A stretch of 64,000 nt of DNA. Source: Noviherbaspirillum soli. Lineage in GTDB: Bacteria; Pseudomonadota; Gammaproteobacteria; Burkholderiales; Burkholderiaceae_D. Location: NCBI RefSeq assembly GCF_015352955.1, contig NZ_JACYOX010000004.1:62001-126000 (forward strand). Reading direction: 5' to 3'. This document shows positions 28,521-37,169 of this stretch, one piece after another. Position numbers and translations under genes: made by a program. The first letter of the stretch is position 1, and the number at the start of each line of letters is the position of its first letter. Below the pieces are notes generated by a model that searched no databases, was not told the DNA's origin, and worked only from the letters and a program-made list of their open reading frames with translations.

Positions 28521-28540
28521 GGCTGTATGTTTATACAGTA
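28521..28540 (+). promoter_or_regulatory. LexA-type (SOS) box
   Basis: CTGTATGTTTATACAG at 28523-28538 fits CTGT-N8-ACAG and matches the core of the E. coli LexA consensus at most positions. It ends about 15 bases before a TATATT -10 element (28553-28558) and 30 bases before the ATG of the next gene. An overlapping perfect palindrome ACAGTATGCATACTGT occupies 28535-28550. Confidence 0.65.
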
Positions 28541-28568
28541 TGCATACTGTTCTATATTGGGTTGAATC

Positions 28569-28937
28569 ATGAATCTGTGGAAGCTGGATAGTCAAACTAT
28601 TTACTCGGCGGTCCCGAATGACTTCCCGCGTCCTGAATCCCCAGATAATCCCCCGGTTTTTGCGGAAGGAAACTACTTTCCGTGTTCACCAATTGAGCTT
28701 TTTGAAACATGGCAGATATGTGTGGACTTGGCTTTTGACTTGTCAAAGGAATGTTTTGATCAGAAGTGGATCCGTACCCCGCTATTAAGTGAAGGTGAGA
28801 TCCTTCGATTCCACTTTGCCAAGTTGGCTCAATCAGGATGGGGAACGGATGAGCAAGTTATTTGGATTATTAAACGCGTTGCTCATATATTGAATTGGCA
28901 GTTGCCGACCGATATTGGAAAGGTAAGGAATATATAA
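28569..28937 (+). CDS. Unknown protein behind a LexA-type box
   Basis: Seen: 122 residues, cytosolic in appearance with no signal or membrane span, mixed charged/aromatic composition and several Trp. The C-terminal half is helical (EGEILRFHFAKLAQSG, then VIWIIKRVAHILNW). I do not recognise a family. The start is close to the predicted transcription start, so the leader is very short and no ribosome site is evident. The upstream CTGT-N8-ACAG box predicts DNA-damage induction. It stands alone between the cadR gene and the mer remnants. Candidates such as an SOS-linked regulator or toxin are speculation. Confidence 0.65.
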   Translation: MNLWKLDSQTIYSAVPNDFPRPESPDNPPVFAEGNYFPCSPIELFETWQICVDLAFDLSKECFDQKWIRTPLLSEGEILRFHFAKLAQSGWGTDEQVIWIIKRVAHILNWQLPTDIGKVRNI

Positions 28938-29066
28938 ATCTATACGATATTAACCTGGAAAAAAATTTTCAGCATGCTATGCAAGTAGATGTCGGGTTTT
29001 ATGACCTTTGATCCGAATGCCTAGAACACATTTTTCCGATAATCTGAACATTTACTGTTGAGCGCT

Positions 29067-29096
29067 TAAAAAACCGACTTTGTGGTCGGCTGTTTT
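29067..29096 (+). terminator. Possible terminator
   Basis: CCGAC (29074-29078) and GTCGG (29085-29089) with flanking A and T runs (AAAAA before, TGTTTT after). Short stem; could end the preceding unknown gene or the mer transcript from the other side. Confidence 0.4.
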
Positions 29097-29146
29097 CAAC
29101 TGTGAAATCCATTCTTCTCGTAGGAAGTTTTCTTGCTGTCCTATCT

Positions 29147-29338
29147 CTATCCGCCGATCCATATTTTACGCCAGCGTGGTGAAGTGACATACCGGCATAA
29201 CTCACCTCTGAAGGATAAAAAAACTTCGAAACCCATTAGACACAGGGATATGATCGCAACGGCAGCCTGAACCCGCATGCACGCCACCAAGGTTGCTGTC
29301 CCGGCTCCAATCGCGACAAGGTCATATTGCTTGGGCAC
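29147..29338 (-). pseudogene. N-terminal remnant of a MerA-like flavoprotein reductase
   Basis: Seen: a 63-codon frame from a GTG at 29338. It starts VPKQYDLVAIGAGTATLVAC, the FAD-binding GxGxx motif of pyridine-nucleotide disulfide oxidoreductases such as MerA. After about 30 residues (VQAAVAII) the similarity to that fold stops and unrelated residues run to the stop. A full enzyme would need about 450 or more residues. Position after merT, merP and the small Cys-rich gene is where mer operons often carry the reductase. Conclusion: the reductase has been truncated by deletion or insertion, so Hg(II) reduction is lost from this module. Confidence 0.65.
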
Positions 29339-29399
29339 GCTCCATTTCCTTTCTGCTCGATGGTTTATCGAGTACCCGCGTCGGCAGCCTTGGGCTATG

Positions 29400-29621
29400 T
29401 CACCCGCAGCAACTGCGCTGCTCCTGAATGGGCGGGCACTTGACCGAGCCATAGGAGCAATACACGCAGCAATCCCCGGCTTTCGGGCGCAAGAGGGCCT
29501 TGCAGTTGCTGCATTCATAGTAGAACTGGCAGGAATCCGTTGGCATGGTCTCCGGCTTGGCAAAGCCGCAGCGCGGACAGGTCAGTGTCGATTCAAGTGT
29601 AGCGGTCGTCATACCAGTCAC
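29400..29621 (-). CDS. Small Cys-rich protein of mer operons
   Basis: Seen: 73 residues with CPRCGF, YYECSNCKALL, GDCCVYCSYGSVKCPPIQ and a final SCCG. Twelve cysteines, most in CxxC-type pairs, suggest zinc or mercury binding. The GTG start overlaps the merP stop (GTGA), with an alternative ATG at 29612. Family knowledge: short proteins with GDCCVxCSYG are conserved beside merT/merP in many proteobacteria, but their function is not established. Inferred role: cytosolic thiol buffer for Hg. Confidence 0.8.
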   Translation of the reverse strand: MTGMTTATLESTLTCPRCGFAKPETMPTDSCQFYYECSNCKALLRPKAGDCCVYCSYGSVKCPPIQEQRSCCG

Positions 29622-29899
29622 TTCCGAGGAGTAGAGGGGAACCCGGCATTGGTCGTTGCCTTGATCAGATCGGCAATGGCGGTCTTGTCGGTGTCATAGG
29701 TCACAGTTGCTATCTTAGTGACGTAATCAACCTTGGCATCTTTGACGCCCGGCACATTGCCCAGCGCCTTCTTTACCGTAACGCTGCACAGCGAGCAGGT
29801 CATGTTCTGCAACTCAAGCGCTGTGGTGGTGGCTGTTGCCGCGAAGGCGCTCGTGATGGGTAAGAGTCCTACGGCGATAAGTTTGGTGATAGAGCGCAT
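29618..29899 (-). CDS. merP: Periplasmic mercury-binding protein MerP
   Basis: Seen: 93 residues from the ATG at 29899. A signal peptide (about 1-20, ending AFAA) is followed by a heavy-metal-associated domain with MTCSLCSVTVKKAL. Family knowledge: MerP carries GMTCxxC and delivers Hg(II) to MerT. Lies 10 bases after merT; its stop overlaps the small Cys-rich gene. Confidence 0.92.
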   Translation of the reverse strand: MRSITKLIAVGLLPITSAFAATATTTALELQNMTCSLCSVTVKKALGNVPGVKDAKVDYVTKIATVTYDTDKTAIADLIKATTNAGFPSTPRK

Positions 29900-29909
29900 G
29901 GAACTTCCT

Positions 29910-30257
29910 TTACAAGAACAATGGGGCGACTGTGGGCACCAGCAGGAGGCAAAGCGCCAGTACAACTATCACCCAAAAGAGGATGCGCTGACGCTGCGCT
30001 ATGGCTGGCGTAGCGCACGCGGCACCGGGCACACATGCTGCTCGGACCTGGTACAGCCGGCGATAGGCCAAGCCAAAGGCCAGAAGTGCGACACCGATGA
30101 AGATAGGGCGATACGGCTCTAGGGCAGTCAGATTGCCGACCCACGCCCCGCCAATGCCCAGCGCCAGCAACACCAGCGGCCCGACGCAGCAGACCGACGC
30201 GCCAATTGCCGCAAACACCCCCGCAAGAAGCGGTCCTTTTGAGTTTAGATTTTCCAT
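29910..30257 (-). CDS. merT: Mercuric transport protein MerT
   Basis: Seen: 115 residues with three membrane spans. The Cys-Cys pair ASVCCVGPLVL lies in the first span, and a second Cys pair (AACVPGAACAT) in the loop between spans two and three. Both pairs are typical of MerT. Role: moves Hg(II) from periplasmic MerP to the cytosol. The first gene after the MerR promoter. Uptake without an intact reductase is unusual (see findings). Confidence 0.93.
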   Translation of the reverse strand: MENLNSKGPLLAGVFAAIGASVCCVGPLVLLALGIGGAWVGNLTALEPYRPIFIGVALLAFGLAYRRLYQVRAACVPGAACATPAIAQRQRILFWVIVVLALCLLLVPTVAPLFL

Positions 30258-30286
30258 CCCGGACTCCGATTGCCCACGTTGCGGAT

Positions 30287-30318
30287 AGTATATATTCCGT
30301 ACTTAGGTACGGAATCAA
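30287..30318 (-). promoter_or_regulatory. MerR-type mer operator/promoter
   Basis: Perfect dyad TTCCGTAC-TTAG-GTACGGAA at 30295-30314. On the minus strand TTGATT (30313-30318) and TATACT (30287-30292) are 20 bases apart. The dyad is the standard mercury-operon MerR box. Confidence 0.9.
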
Positions 30319-30354
30319 GCGATTTTTGGATAAAACACAGACGGGAACATTGCA

Positions 30355-30747
30355 ATGCTGACAATTGGGCAGGTAGCCAAACAAGCCAACGTGAATATTG
30401 AGACAATCCGCTATTACCAACGCCGTGGGCTTTTGCCCGAACCAGTAAAGCCCCTCGGTGGGCATCGGCGGTATTCCGATGAAGATGTGAGCCGGCTACA
30501 GTTCATCAAGCGCGCCCAAGTGCTTGGTTTTACGTTGGAGGAAATCGAGAACCTGTTACGACTGGACCAAGCGGTCTGCTGCAACAAGACACACGATTTG
30601 GCCGTGCATAAATTGGCTATCATCGAAGGCAAGATTGCGGATCTGCTGAAGATGCGGGAAGTGCTGTCAGGATTAGTGAACCAGTGCGAAGCTGGAAACC
30701 GGGAGGGAGACTGCCCAATAATCAATTCGCTAGTACAAGGGCAGTAG
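30355..30747 (+). CDS. merR: Mercury-responsive regulator MerR
   Basis: Seen: 130 residues. The winged helix MLTIGQVAKQANVNIETIRY is present. The Hg-site cysteines are VCCNKT (about residue 80) and QCEAGNREGDC (C-x8-C), the spacing known for MerR of Tn501-type operons (Cys82, 117, 126). Divergent from merT over the dyad promoter. Role: represses and, with Hg(II), activates mer genes. Confidence 0.93.
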   Translation: MLTIGQVAKQANVNIETIRYYQRRGLLPEPVKPLGGHRRYSDEDVSRLQFIKRAQVLGFTLEEIENLLRLDQAVCCNKTHDLAVHKLAIIEGKIADLLKMREVLSGLVNQCEAGNREGDCPIINSLVQGQ

Positions 30748-31809
30748 TACATCGTTTCAACGGCGTTATTGGCATCCACTCGAAGTCGGAAACGGTAGAA
30801 ACGGCTCCCGTTGCACCTCACAAGCAGAGTTGGATTTGCGGTCCATGAGTCGACAGCCTCGATTGTTTCTACCTTGTCGTAGGAGCCGTCGGTCAGCGGT
30901 AGAGCAAAAGTAAAGTTCGGCTTTCGCGCTCACCGTCCGCTCCTGGCAGATCGCAGACGATCAAGCAGGGTGAAATTTCGATCAAATTGACACTTGATGT
31001 CAGATGAAGTCAAAGTTATTACAAATAAAAATATGAAAAAGCAGTTCACATAACTTCTCACCTTGGATTTTGCGTGTTTTTGCAATCATTTCTGGCTAGT
31101 TTCCAACAAGCTGCCACAACAATTAGGATTCTGATTAACCCCTGTTCTGCGATTTTAGACTTGGTAAAAACCGCTGGGCGACCCTGCGCGGAGGTACGCG
31201 ACTATCTGGGAACGTTGTAGCCCTGACTCTCAAACCGGCCTTGGCTATAAGTTGTTGTGGGCAGTGTAAGATGATAGAGGTTGCCTCATCCGACCGGTCG
31301 CTGCTCTGTTTTTTCTCTACCCCAAGTTAGGCCGAGCAACTGTGTAGGAGAAAAGGTTGTGCACTACCGCCAGAGACGTCCTGTGCAGCGCTTTCGTTAT
31401 CATGTTTATTGCGTTTTTAATATTATAAAACCGGAATTTTTCAGAAGGTTAGGGCACTTTTCTGCTTTCATAAGGAAACCCCTAAACACGCAATTAGAAA
31501 AAATCCTTCGGGACGCAAGATTTTCTTACCCCGTGCTTTTTTATGTCGCATCAAATCATGGGTCGAACTCTTGCGCTCTGAATCGGTCAGCAGTCCCAAA
31601 CCCATAATGCACAAAAAAGCACATAAAAATGTAAATCCATTCTGAATAACTATTTGATTTTATTAAATAAACAATCCAATTTTGCATCACAGTTGCATCA
31701 TACGTCTGAAGCTCTGCCGACGATAAAACTAATAGCACACGAAGTATTCTTGCCTCGGTCGGGATAAGTATCGCGGCATGCAAAAATATTCGTTTATTTA
31801 CAGTAAAAA
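30748..31809. other. Long intergenic region with remnants
   Basis: About 1,060 bases without a gene I can support. A frame at 31281-31607 shows no domain, export signal or ribosome site. A 40-base sequence at 30969-31008 recurs near 53303. The AT-rich right part (31640-31809) probably holds the promoter of the HTH gene. The stretch looks like a scar of past insertions. Confidence 0.45.
30969..31008. repeat. Dispersed repeat, copy 1
   Basis: GAAATTTCGATCAAATT, then GAC...CTTG.TGTCAGATGAA, shared with 53303-53344 with few differences. It could be the end of a lost insertion sequence; no transposase adjoins it. Confidence 0.5.
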
Positions 31810-32796
31810 ATGAGTAAAAAAACTGAAGGGTTCTTTTCAATTGGACTTAAAGAGTGGCGCGAAGCCTGTGCACTTGGGCTAAACCCAGCCGTGGCATTCT
31901 TGGTATTGGCTTGCGGGACTGATGGAAGTAATCGTGAAACCAACTGGTCTGCTAACTCTGTCGAGACGTATGGAGGGATAAAAAGCCAACGTGCCACAGT
32001 AGCAATTGCAATGCTTGTAGATGCGGGTCTTGTTAAAAGTGATGGAAACAATTCACGGCCTCACTATACGCTCACGATGTCAGAAGATGTTATCTGGCTG
32101 CCAAACAGCATAGTGAAAGGGTTGGTGGATCAGCGAGTAGGTGAAAGGAAGAAGTCAGCAGTTAAAGCGATCCGTGAAGCGCAAGATGTTCAACTGCTAC
32201 GCCTGTACGTAGAGCTTTATTATTCGCAGCATCTTGCTGCCGATGGTGGGCTCTCGCGATCTGTATTTTATTTAGAATTTAACAAGACCAAACATGCTTC
32301 TTATGGCGAATTTGTTTTTTTGGGGTTTAGTCGGACGGCACACTACACTGCCTGGAAAAGCGAATTGGATTTTCTTCACGATGCTGACGTATTGAGTGGT
32401 GTAGCCGAGGAAGGCGGGAATCCGGCTGACGCCTTTTTTCCGAGGATGGATATCCTCCGCAGTCTTGGTTTACTGGAACTGTCAGCTTGTCTGTTCGAGT
32501 CAAACGGCAAGGATGCTGAAATTTTGTTCCCGGTGGATGGTCCTGAAAAAAGCGAGGCAGAGATCAAGCGTCTCGCAGACCAAGCGGCTGAGGCGGTTTT
32601 GCCAGATTGGAAATTAATAAATTCTGATTTTGATTATCTAGTCCCCGTGTATAGGCACCAAGAAAAAGCACAGCTTTATGGCATTTACCGGTTATTCCAT
32701 CGCCCACATACTCAACTTACGAAGGCCTGGTGGGCCGACCTTCATGAAAAAATAACGAACGGGGTGGAGCAAATTAACAAGGTTTTGGCTTCTTAA
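31810..32796 (+). CDS. Unknown protein with an N-terminal winged-helix-like region
   Basis: Seen: 328 residues. Residues about 30-85 (AFLVLACGTD... SANSVETYGGIKSQRATVAIAMLVDAGLVKSDG) resemble the winged-helix region of phage or plasmid replication and regulator proteins. The rest is mixed alpha/beta with aromatic residues and no known catalytic motif. No signal or membrane span. The ATG lies in an AT-rich context without a strong ribosome site. It has no partner gene. Similar proteins are usually annotated only as hypothetical. Possible remnant of an integrated plasmid or phage, but that is inference. Confidence 0.65.
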   Translation: MSKKTEGFFSIGLKEWREACALGLNPAVAFLVLACGTDGSNRETNWSANSVETYGGIKSQRATVAIAMLVDAGLVKSDGNNSRPHYTLTMSEDVIWLPNSIVKGLVDQRVGERKKSAVKAIREAQDVQLLRLYVELYYSQHLAADGGLSRSVFYLEFNKTKHASYGEFVFLGFSRTAHYTAWKSELDFLHDADVLSGVAEEGGNPADAFFPRMDILRSLGLLELSACLFESNGKDAEILFPVDGPEKSEAEIKRLADQAAEAVLPDWKLINSDFDYLVPVYRHQEKAQLYGIYRLFHRPHTQLTKAWWADLHEKITNGVEQINKVLAS

Positions 32797-33363
32797 TTTA
32801 ACGGTTCTAGGAAATTTAGCTGATACAGTTGATCGGCAAAGCTGCGTCGTGGAGGATGCCAACAAGGCTACATCGAATTTTCATGCTATGCACAAGGAGC
32901 GATCTAGCCTATGAAAAGCCTCTCCTAAGTGCTGGCAGCATTGTGAATATTTTAAGTAATCCAAGATAAATACAATCTGAAATAACGGAAAAAATAATTG
33001 AGATGAGGGCTTGAAAATCGACTTTCTGACATCAAGGTTTATCAAAGTAAATCAAGGCTAAGTCAAGGCTAAATCAAGGCCTTTTCAAAGAGATATCAAA
33101 GTTTGTACGAACACGTGCATTAGCTGCTTTTGGATCCTGGCTACTGAAATACATCTGATTACCGGCAAGGAAATCTACGTTGTATGGGTTGAATAGTTCG
33201 AAGGGCTTTGGCTGTGCGAAGGTCAACGTGCCAATCGATACCGGAAAAGATCCTGTCAGCGGAAAACAGGGCAGAGGGGGCTATTGTCGAGTAGGCCATA
33301 TTAAGACATAAGCCAGTGCTGAGTAATAAATTGAACAAATTTTCGATCTGGTCGTCACACTGC
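32797..33363. other. Intergenic region with short tandem repeats
   Basis: No gene seen in about 570 bases. At 33051-33081 three consecutive 10- to 11-base units read AAATCAAGGCT, AAGTCAAGGCT, AAATCAAGGCC, with looser ATCAAGG/ATCAAAG copies on both sides (33031-33102). They look iteron-like but are few and short. Confidence 0.45.
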
Positions 33364-33394
33364 TTGACCTTCCGGTCGTTGGAAGGTCTATCTT
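33364..33394 (+). promoter_or_regulatory. CueR-type promoter of the Cu(I) ATPase
   Basis: TTGACC (33364-33369), 19-base spacer, TATCTT (33389-33394). The dyad ACCTTCC-N7-GGAAGGT (33367-33387) is the classic CueR site. The same element occurs at 45811-45841. Confidence 0.92.
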
Positions 33395-33418
33395 CAAGGT
33401 ACAGACTTTGGAGGTTTT

Positions 33419-35845
33419 ATGGATATTGCAGTTAAATCAAGTAGCCAGTTGAGGGAGCAGAGCTTCAAAATTGAAGGTATGACGTGCGCGTCATGCGTGG
33501 CTCGCGTTGAGAAAGCGTTAAAAGCTGTACCAGGTGTCGAGACCGTATCGGTAAATCTCGCGACGGAGAAGGCCACCGTACGTGCAGAAGCAGGTACTGA
33601 GTTCCAGGCGTTGTCTTCGGCGGTCGCAAAAGCCGGCTACGACGTTGCGACCGATGCCATCTCCTTGTCTATAGCGGGAATGACCTGCGCGTCGTGTGTG
33701 ACACGGGTGGAAAAGGCTCTCAAGAAGGTGCCTGGTGTAATTGACGCGTCGGTAAATCTAGCGACAGAAAGGGCGCAAATCAAAACGGCTGGCGTCACAC
33801 CTGAAACCTTGATTGCTGCGATCGAGAAGGCTGGATATGACGCCTCGATACCGGTCGAAGAAGCGTCACAGAAAGAAGGTGAAGCGAAGGCGACACTATC
33901 AACCTGGTGGCCAGTTGCACTTGCTGCTTTGTTCAGTATTCCTCTTGTCGTGCCTATGCTTGGCATGCCATTCGGGTATGAGTGGGCATTGCCAGGTTGG
34001 CTTCAGTTGGTATTGGCTACCCCTGTGCAGTTCTGGCTAGGTGCTAGATTCTACAAAGCTGGCTGGAAAGCACTGATGGCCCGGTCCGGGAATATGGACC
34101 TGTTGGTGGCTATTGGTACTAGCGCTGCGTACGGTTTGTCCGTTTATTTGCTGTTTACACATGGTTCGGGTGGACTGCATCACCTGTACTTTGAATCGTC
34201 GGCTGTTGTCATTACGCTTGTCCTCCTTGGGAAGTGGCTTGAGGCGCGTGCAAAGTATCAGACAGTAGCCGCTCTTCGAGCTTTGGAGTCGCTGCGTCCT
34301 ACTAGAGCGACGGTACGTCGTGCTGGTCAGGATGCGGAAGTGCAAATTGCACAAGTTCGCGTCGGAGATACCGTGATAGTACGCCCTGGAGAGCGCGTGC
34401 CGGTGGACGGCGTTATCACTGAAGGAAGCAGCCATCTTGATGAGTCGTTACTGACGGGTGAGAGCCTGCCAGTGGCGAAAACAATAGGGGACACAGTGAC
34501 GGGTGGTGCTGTCAATGCAGATGGGCTTTTGATACTGACTGCAACGGCTGTAGGAAGCGCCACAATGCTTTCGCAGATCATCCGAATGGTCGAGGATGCC
34601 CAAGCGGTCAAAGCGCCAATACAGCGCCTTGTGGACGCTGTGAGCGCGGTTTTCGTGCCGGTGGTCTTGCTTATATCTCTTGCCACGCTGGTCGGGTGGG
34701 GTTTGGCAACCGGAGACTGGCAACAAGCGCTGCTGAATGCTGTCGCGGTTCAGGTCATTGCATGCCCATGTGCGCTTGGATTGGCTACGCCAACTTCGAT
34801 CATGGCAGGCACAGGAGTTGCCGCCAAATATGGCATTTTGATCAAGGACGCTGAGGCGCTTGAAACCGCACATGCCGTGAACGTCGTTGCATTTGACAAG
34901 ACGGGTACGCTCACCGAAGGAAAGCCAGCCGTGGTGGCTATTGAGGCTGCTGCACAGTCAACAGGGCGCGTACTGGAGTTGGCGAGGGCAGTACAGCAGT
35001 ACAGTGATCACCCTCTGGCAAAAGCGGTCGAGAACGAGGCTGTAAGTCATGGCGTGGCATTAAAATCTGGCTCCCAGGCGAAAGCGCTTCCAGGGCGCGG
35101 CGTTCAAGCGCAGATCGATGGCGCAACGGTGTATCTCGGTAATAAGAGAATGCTGGATGAAATTGGTGTGGTGGTGGGAGGAATGGAGGACGTCGCGGCA
35201 AAGCATGAACAAGCAGGGCGCACAGTGTCTTGGCTGGCGGTCAAAACGCCGGAGTCCTTGGAATTGGCCGGCTTGATTGCGTTTGGCGACACCTTGAAGC
35301 CATCAGCAAAGTCCGCTGTTCAACGTCTGCGAGACATTGGTGTTTCGTCGGTCATGCTTACTGGAGATAATGCAGGTAGTGCCAAGGCTATTGCGTCTCA
35401 GGTCGGGATTACGGACTTCAGAGCAGAAGTGCTGCCAGCAGACAAAGCACGGGTTGTAGGTGAGCTTAAACAGGGAGGCAAAACAGTTGCAATGGTTGGC
35501 GACGGTATAAATGATGCCCCTGCGCTGGCTTCGGCCGACGTTGGTATTGCAATGTCCACCGGTACCGACGTAGCCATGCATACCGCAGGGGTAACCTTGA
35601 TGCGGGGTGACCCAACTTTGGTTGCAGACGCAATCGAGATTTCAAAACGCACCTATCGAAAAATCCAACAAAATCTTGGCTGGGCGTTCATCTACAACGT
35701 GGTGGGCATACCCTTAGCTGCGCTTGGATATTTGAATCCTATTATCGCGGGTGCTGCCATGGCGCTCAGCAGTGTTAGCGTTGTATCGAATTCACTGCTT
35801 TTGCGTCGTTGGAAACCGGCAAAGAGTATAGGGAGGAAAGTATGA
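33419..35845 (+). CDS. copA: Cu(I)-exporting P1B-type ATPase CopA
   Basis: Seen: 808 residues. Two heavy-metal-associated domains with MTCASC (about residues 21-26 and 88-93). Then [16 protein letters not shown] (CPC helix), [19 protein letters not shown], and the last two helices with WAFIYN and MALSS, the Cu+-specific residues. Role: ATP-driven Cu(I) export to the periplasm. The cueR gene overlaps its stop (ATGA at 35842-35845). Driven by the CueR-type promoter at 33364-33394. Confidence 0.95.
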   Translation: MDIAVKSSSQLREQSFKIEGMTCASCVARVEKALKAVPGVETVSVNLATEKATVRAEAGTEFQALSSAVAKAGYDVATDAISLSIAGMTCASCVTRVEKALKKVPGVIDASVNLATERAQIKTAGVTPETLIAAIEKAGYDASIPVEEASQKEGEAKATLSTWWPVALAALFSIPLVVPMLGMPFGYEWALPGWLQLVLATPVQFWLGARFYKAGWKALMARSGNMDLLVAIGTSAAYGLSVYLLFTHGSGGLHHLYFESSAVVITLVLLGKWLEARAKYQTVAALRALESLRPTRATVRRAGQDAEVQIAQVRVGDTVIVRPGERVPVDGVITEGSSHLDESLLTGESLPVAKTIGDTVTGGAVNADGLLILTATAVGSATMLSQIIRMVEDAQAVKAPIQRLVDAVSAVFVPVVLLISLATLVGWGLATGDWQQALLNAVAVQVIACPCALGLATPTSIMAGTGVAAKYGILIKDAEALETAHAVNVVAFDKTGTLTEGKPAVVAIEAAAQSTGRVLELARAVQQYSDHPLAKAVENEAVSHGVALKSGSQAKALPGRGVQAQIDGATVYLGNKRMLDEIGVVVGGMEDVAAKHEQAGRTVSWLAVKTPESLELAGLIAFGDTLKPSAKSAVQRLRDIGVSSVMLTGDNAGSAKAIASQVGITDFRAEVLPADKARVVGELKQGGKTVAMVGDGINDAPALASADVGIAMSTGTDVAMHTAGVTLMRGDPTLVADAIEISKRTYRKIQQNLGWAFIYNVVGIPLAALGYLNPIIAGAAMALSSVSVVSNSLLLRRWKPAKSIGRKV

Positions 35846-36243
35846 ACATTGGACAGGCTGCTGAAGCTTCTGGCGTGAACGCAAAAATGATTCGGTACTA
35901 CGAGAGTATCGGACTTGTTTCCGAGGCCAGCCGAACAGAATCGGGATATCGACAGTACAACGAGAAGGACATTCAGGCACTTCGTTTCATCAAGCGCAGC
36001 CGAGAACTCGGTTTTTCCATCGAGCGCATCAAGACTTTGCTCGCTCTCTGGGATGACCGAGGTCGTAAGAGCGCCGATGTGAAAAAACTGGCCCGGCTAT
36101 ATATCGAGGAGCTTGACCAGGATATTCAAAAGCTCCAGTCGATTCGTGACCAGTTAGAGCACTTGGCGAGCCATTGCAGGGGAGATCACCGACCTGATTG
36201 TCCAATTCTTGACGACTTGGCTATCGAACATCACCATCATTAG
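35842..36243 (+). CDS. cueR: Copper-responsive MerR-family regulator CueR
   Basis: Seen: 133 residues from the ATG at 35842, with GGGAGGAAA upstream. Winged helix [21 protein letters not shown]. The metal loop [10 protein letters not shown] has Cys-x7-Cys, the spacing of CueR (Cys112/120). A His-rich tail (EHHHH) closes the protein. Translationally coupled to copA. Role: senses cytosolic Cu(I) and activates its own operon and the copZ operon at 45872 through the ACCTTCC-N7-GGAAGGT sites. Confidence 0.93.
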   Translation: MNIGQAAEASGVNAKMIRYYESIGLVSEASRTESGYRQYNEKDIQALRFIKRSRELGFSIERIKTLLALWDDRGRKSADVKKLARLYIEELDQDIQKLQSIRDQLEHLASHCRGDHRPDCPILDDLAIEHHHH

Positions 36244-36604
36244 AGTCGTTGTTGGCATAAAAGTAACTATTTAGTGCCAGTCAAACGGATACTAAACGTA
36301 ATAGAGTTCGGCTGAGCACGGAAAACATCTGTTATTTTTATATAAATCGCCGGGGAAATCGTTTTTACCGAAAAGTGGTTGCTTATCTGCCATAATTAGA
36401 TATGGCCATTTGCTGAACTATAAAGGCGGGTTGCGAAGCAGCAGCCAAATCCCAAGGTGAGCTTGGTAACTTTTGGAGGTACATATGTGCCTTATAAAGG
36501 AAGTGCTCAACGAGGTTTGCGCTTGGGAATGGTTTCAAGGTATTGGGGCTTAATACAGATGGTTCTTGGATGATTTTCGTGATAATTTCTTAAAAGCTGA
36601 AACT
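36244..36604. other. Intergenic region with a tiny frame
   Basis: No firm gene. A 22-codon frame at 36485-36553 (MCLIKEVLNEVCAWEWFQGIGA) has an excellent ribosome site (TGGAGGT) but no other support; it could be a leader peptide or chance. Confidence 0.35.
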
Positions 36605-36820
36605 ATGAATTACTTTTACTCCTCCAAAATTGATAAGCAGCCCAGTTCTTTGAATGGCCAAAGTCGTTCGCAGCGTGCTGTGCCCATGCTCAGCAAGCAG
36701 GAAGAAGACTTTCTTTTTAAAATCGGCGAAGGCAATCATTTTTCCTTGGAAAAAGCGGTAGAGCTTTATTCTTCTCACTCTCTGGTTCATCATCAGGCTG
36801 AACAATCTCAGCCTAAATGA
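36605..36820 (+). CDS. Small hypothetical protein
   Basis: Seen: 71 residues from the ATG at 36605; an in-frame start at 36566 is possible. Polar N-terminus, then a helical stretch KQEEDFLFKIGEGNHFSLEKAVELY and a His/Gln-rich end (SLVHHQAEQSQPK). No signal, no recognised domain and no clear ribosome site. The amphipathic middle looks protein-like, but coding status is uncertain. Confidence 0.35.
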   Translation: MNYFYSSKIDKQPSSLNGQSRSQRAVPMLSKQEEDFLFKIGEGNHFSLEKAVELYSSHSLVHHQAEQSQPK

Positions 36821-37169
36821 CAAAAGTCACTCTTACCGCCAGCTTCGGTAATCAGAGGGAGCGGGCAGGCAATCCAGCCGAGCCAGTGTCCTAAGACGAT
36901 CAGAGGCTTCCATTCTAGCTGGATGAGTCGGCCTTTGGCCTCATACCCATCCCAAGGTTGAACGAACCGAAGAACACCGTAGTTGGGCTAGCTTTTCCTT
37001 GTCCTCTGGATCGTTATGAGTTGGGATTGGTATCGCAGGCTGAGACTGCTTATACATGTGCCAGTTCAGTGGGTGAACGGTCGGGGCGCACCAGGAAGTT
37101 CAGGAGTCTTCAGCGCTCATAGGCATCTAAAGGTTGGTGGCAAATTCATTTAGCACTCTACCCATAAAT
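36821..37169. other. Intergenic region
   Basis: No gene, repeat or regulatory site that I can support. It separates the converging small frame and the ATP-grasp gene. Confidence 0.4.

Noticed and set aside
28535-28550. Perfect palindrome ACAGTATGCATACTGT as a second LexA box
   Set aside because: The order is ACAG-N8-CTGT, opposite to the LexA consensus; kept only as a possible site for another factor.
31281-31607. 108-codon frame in the mer-to-HTH gap
   Set aside because: Composition is not protein-like, no start signal, no domain, no neighbour relation.
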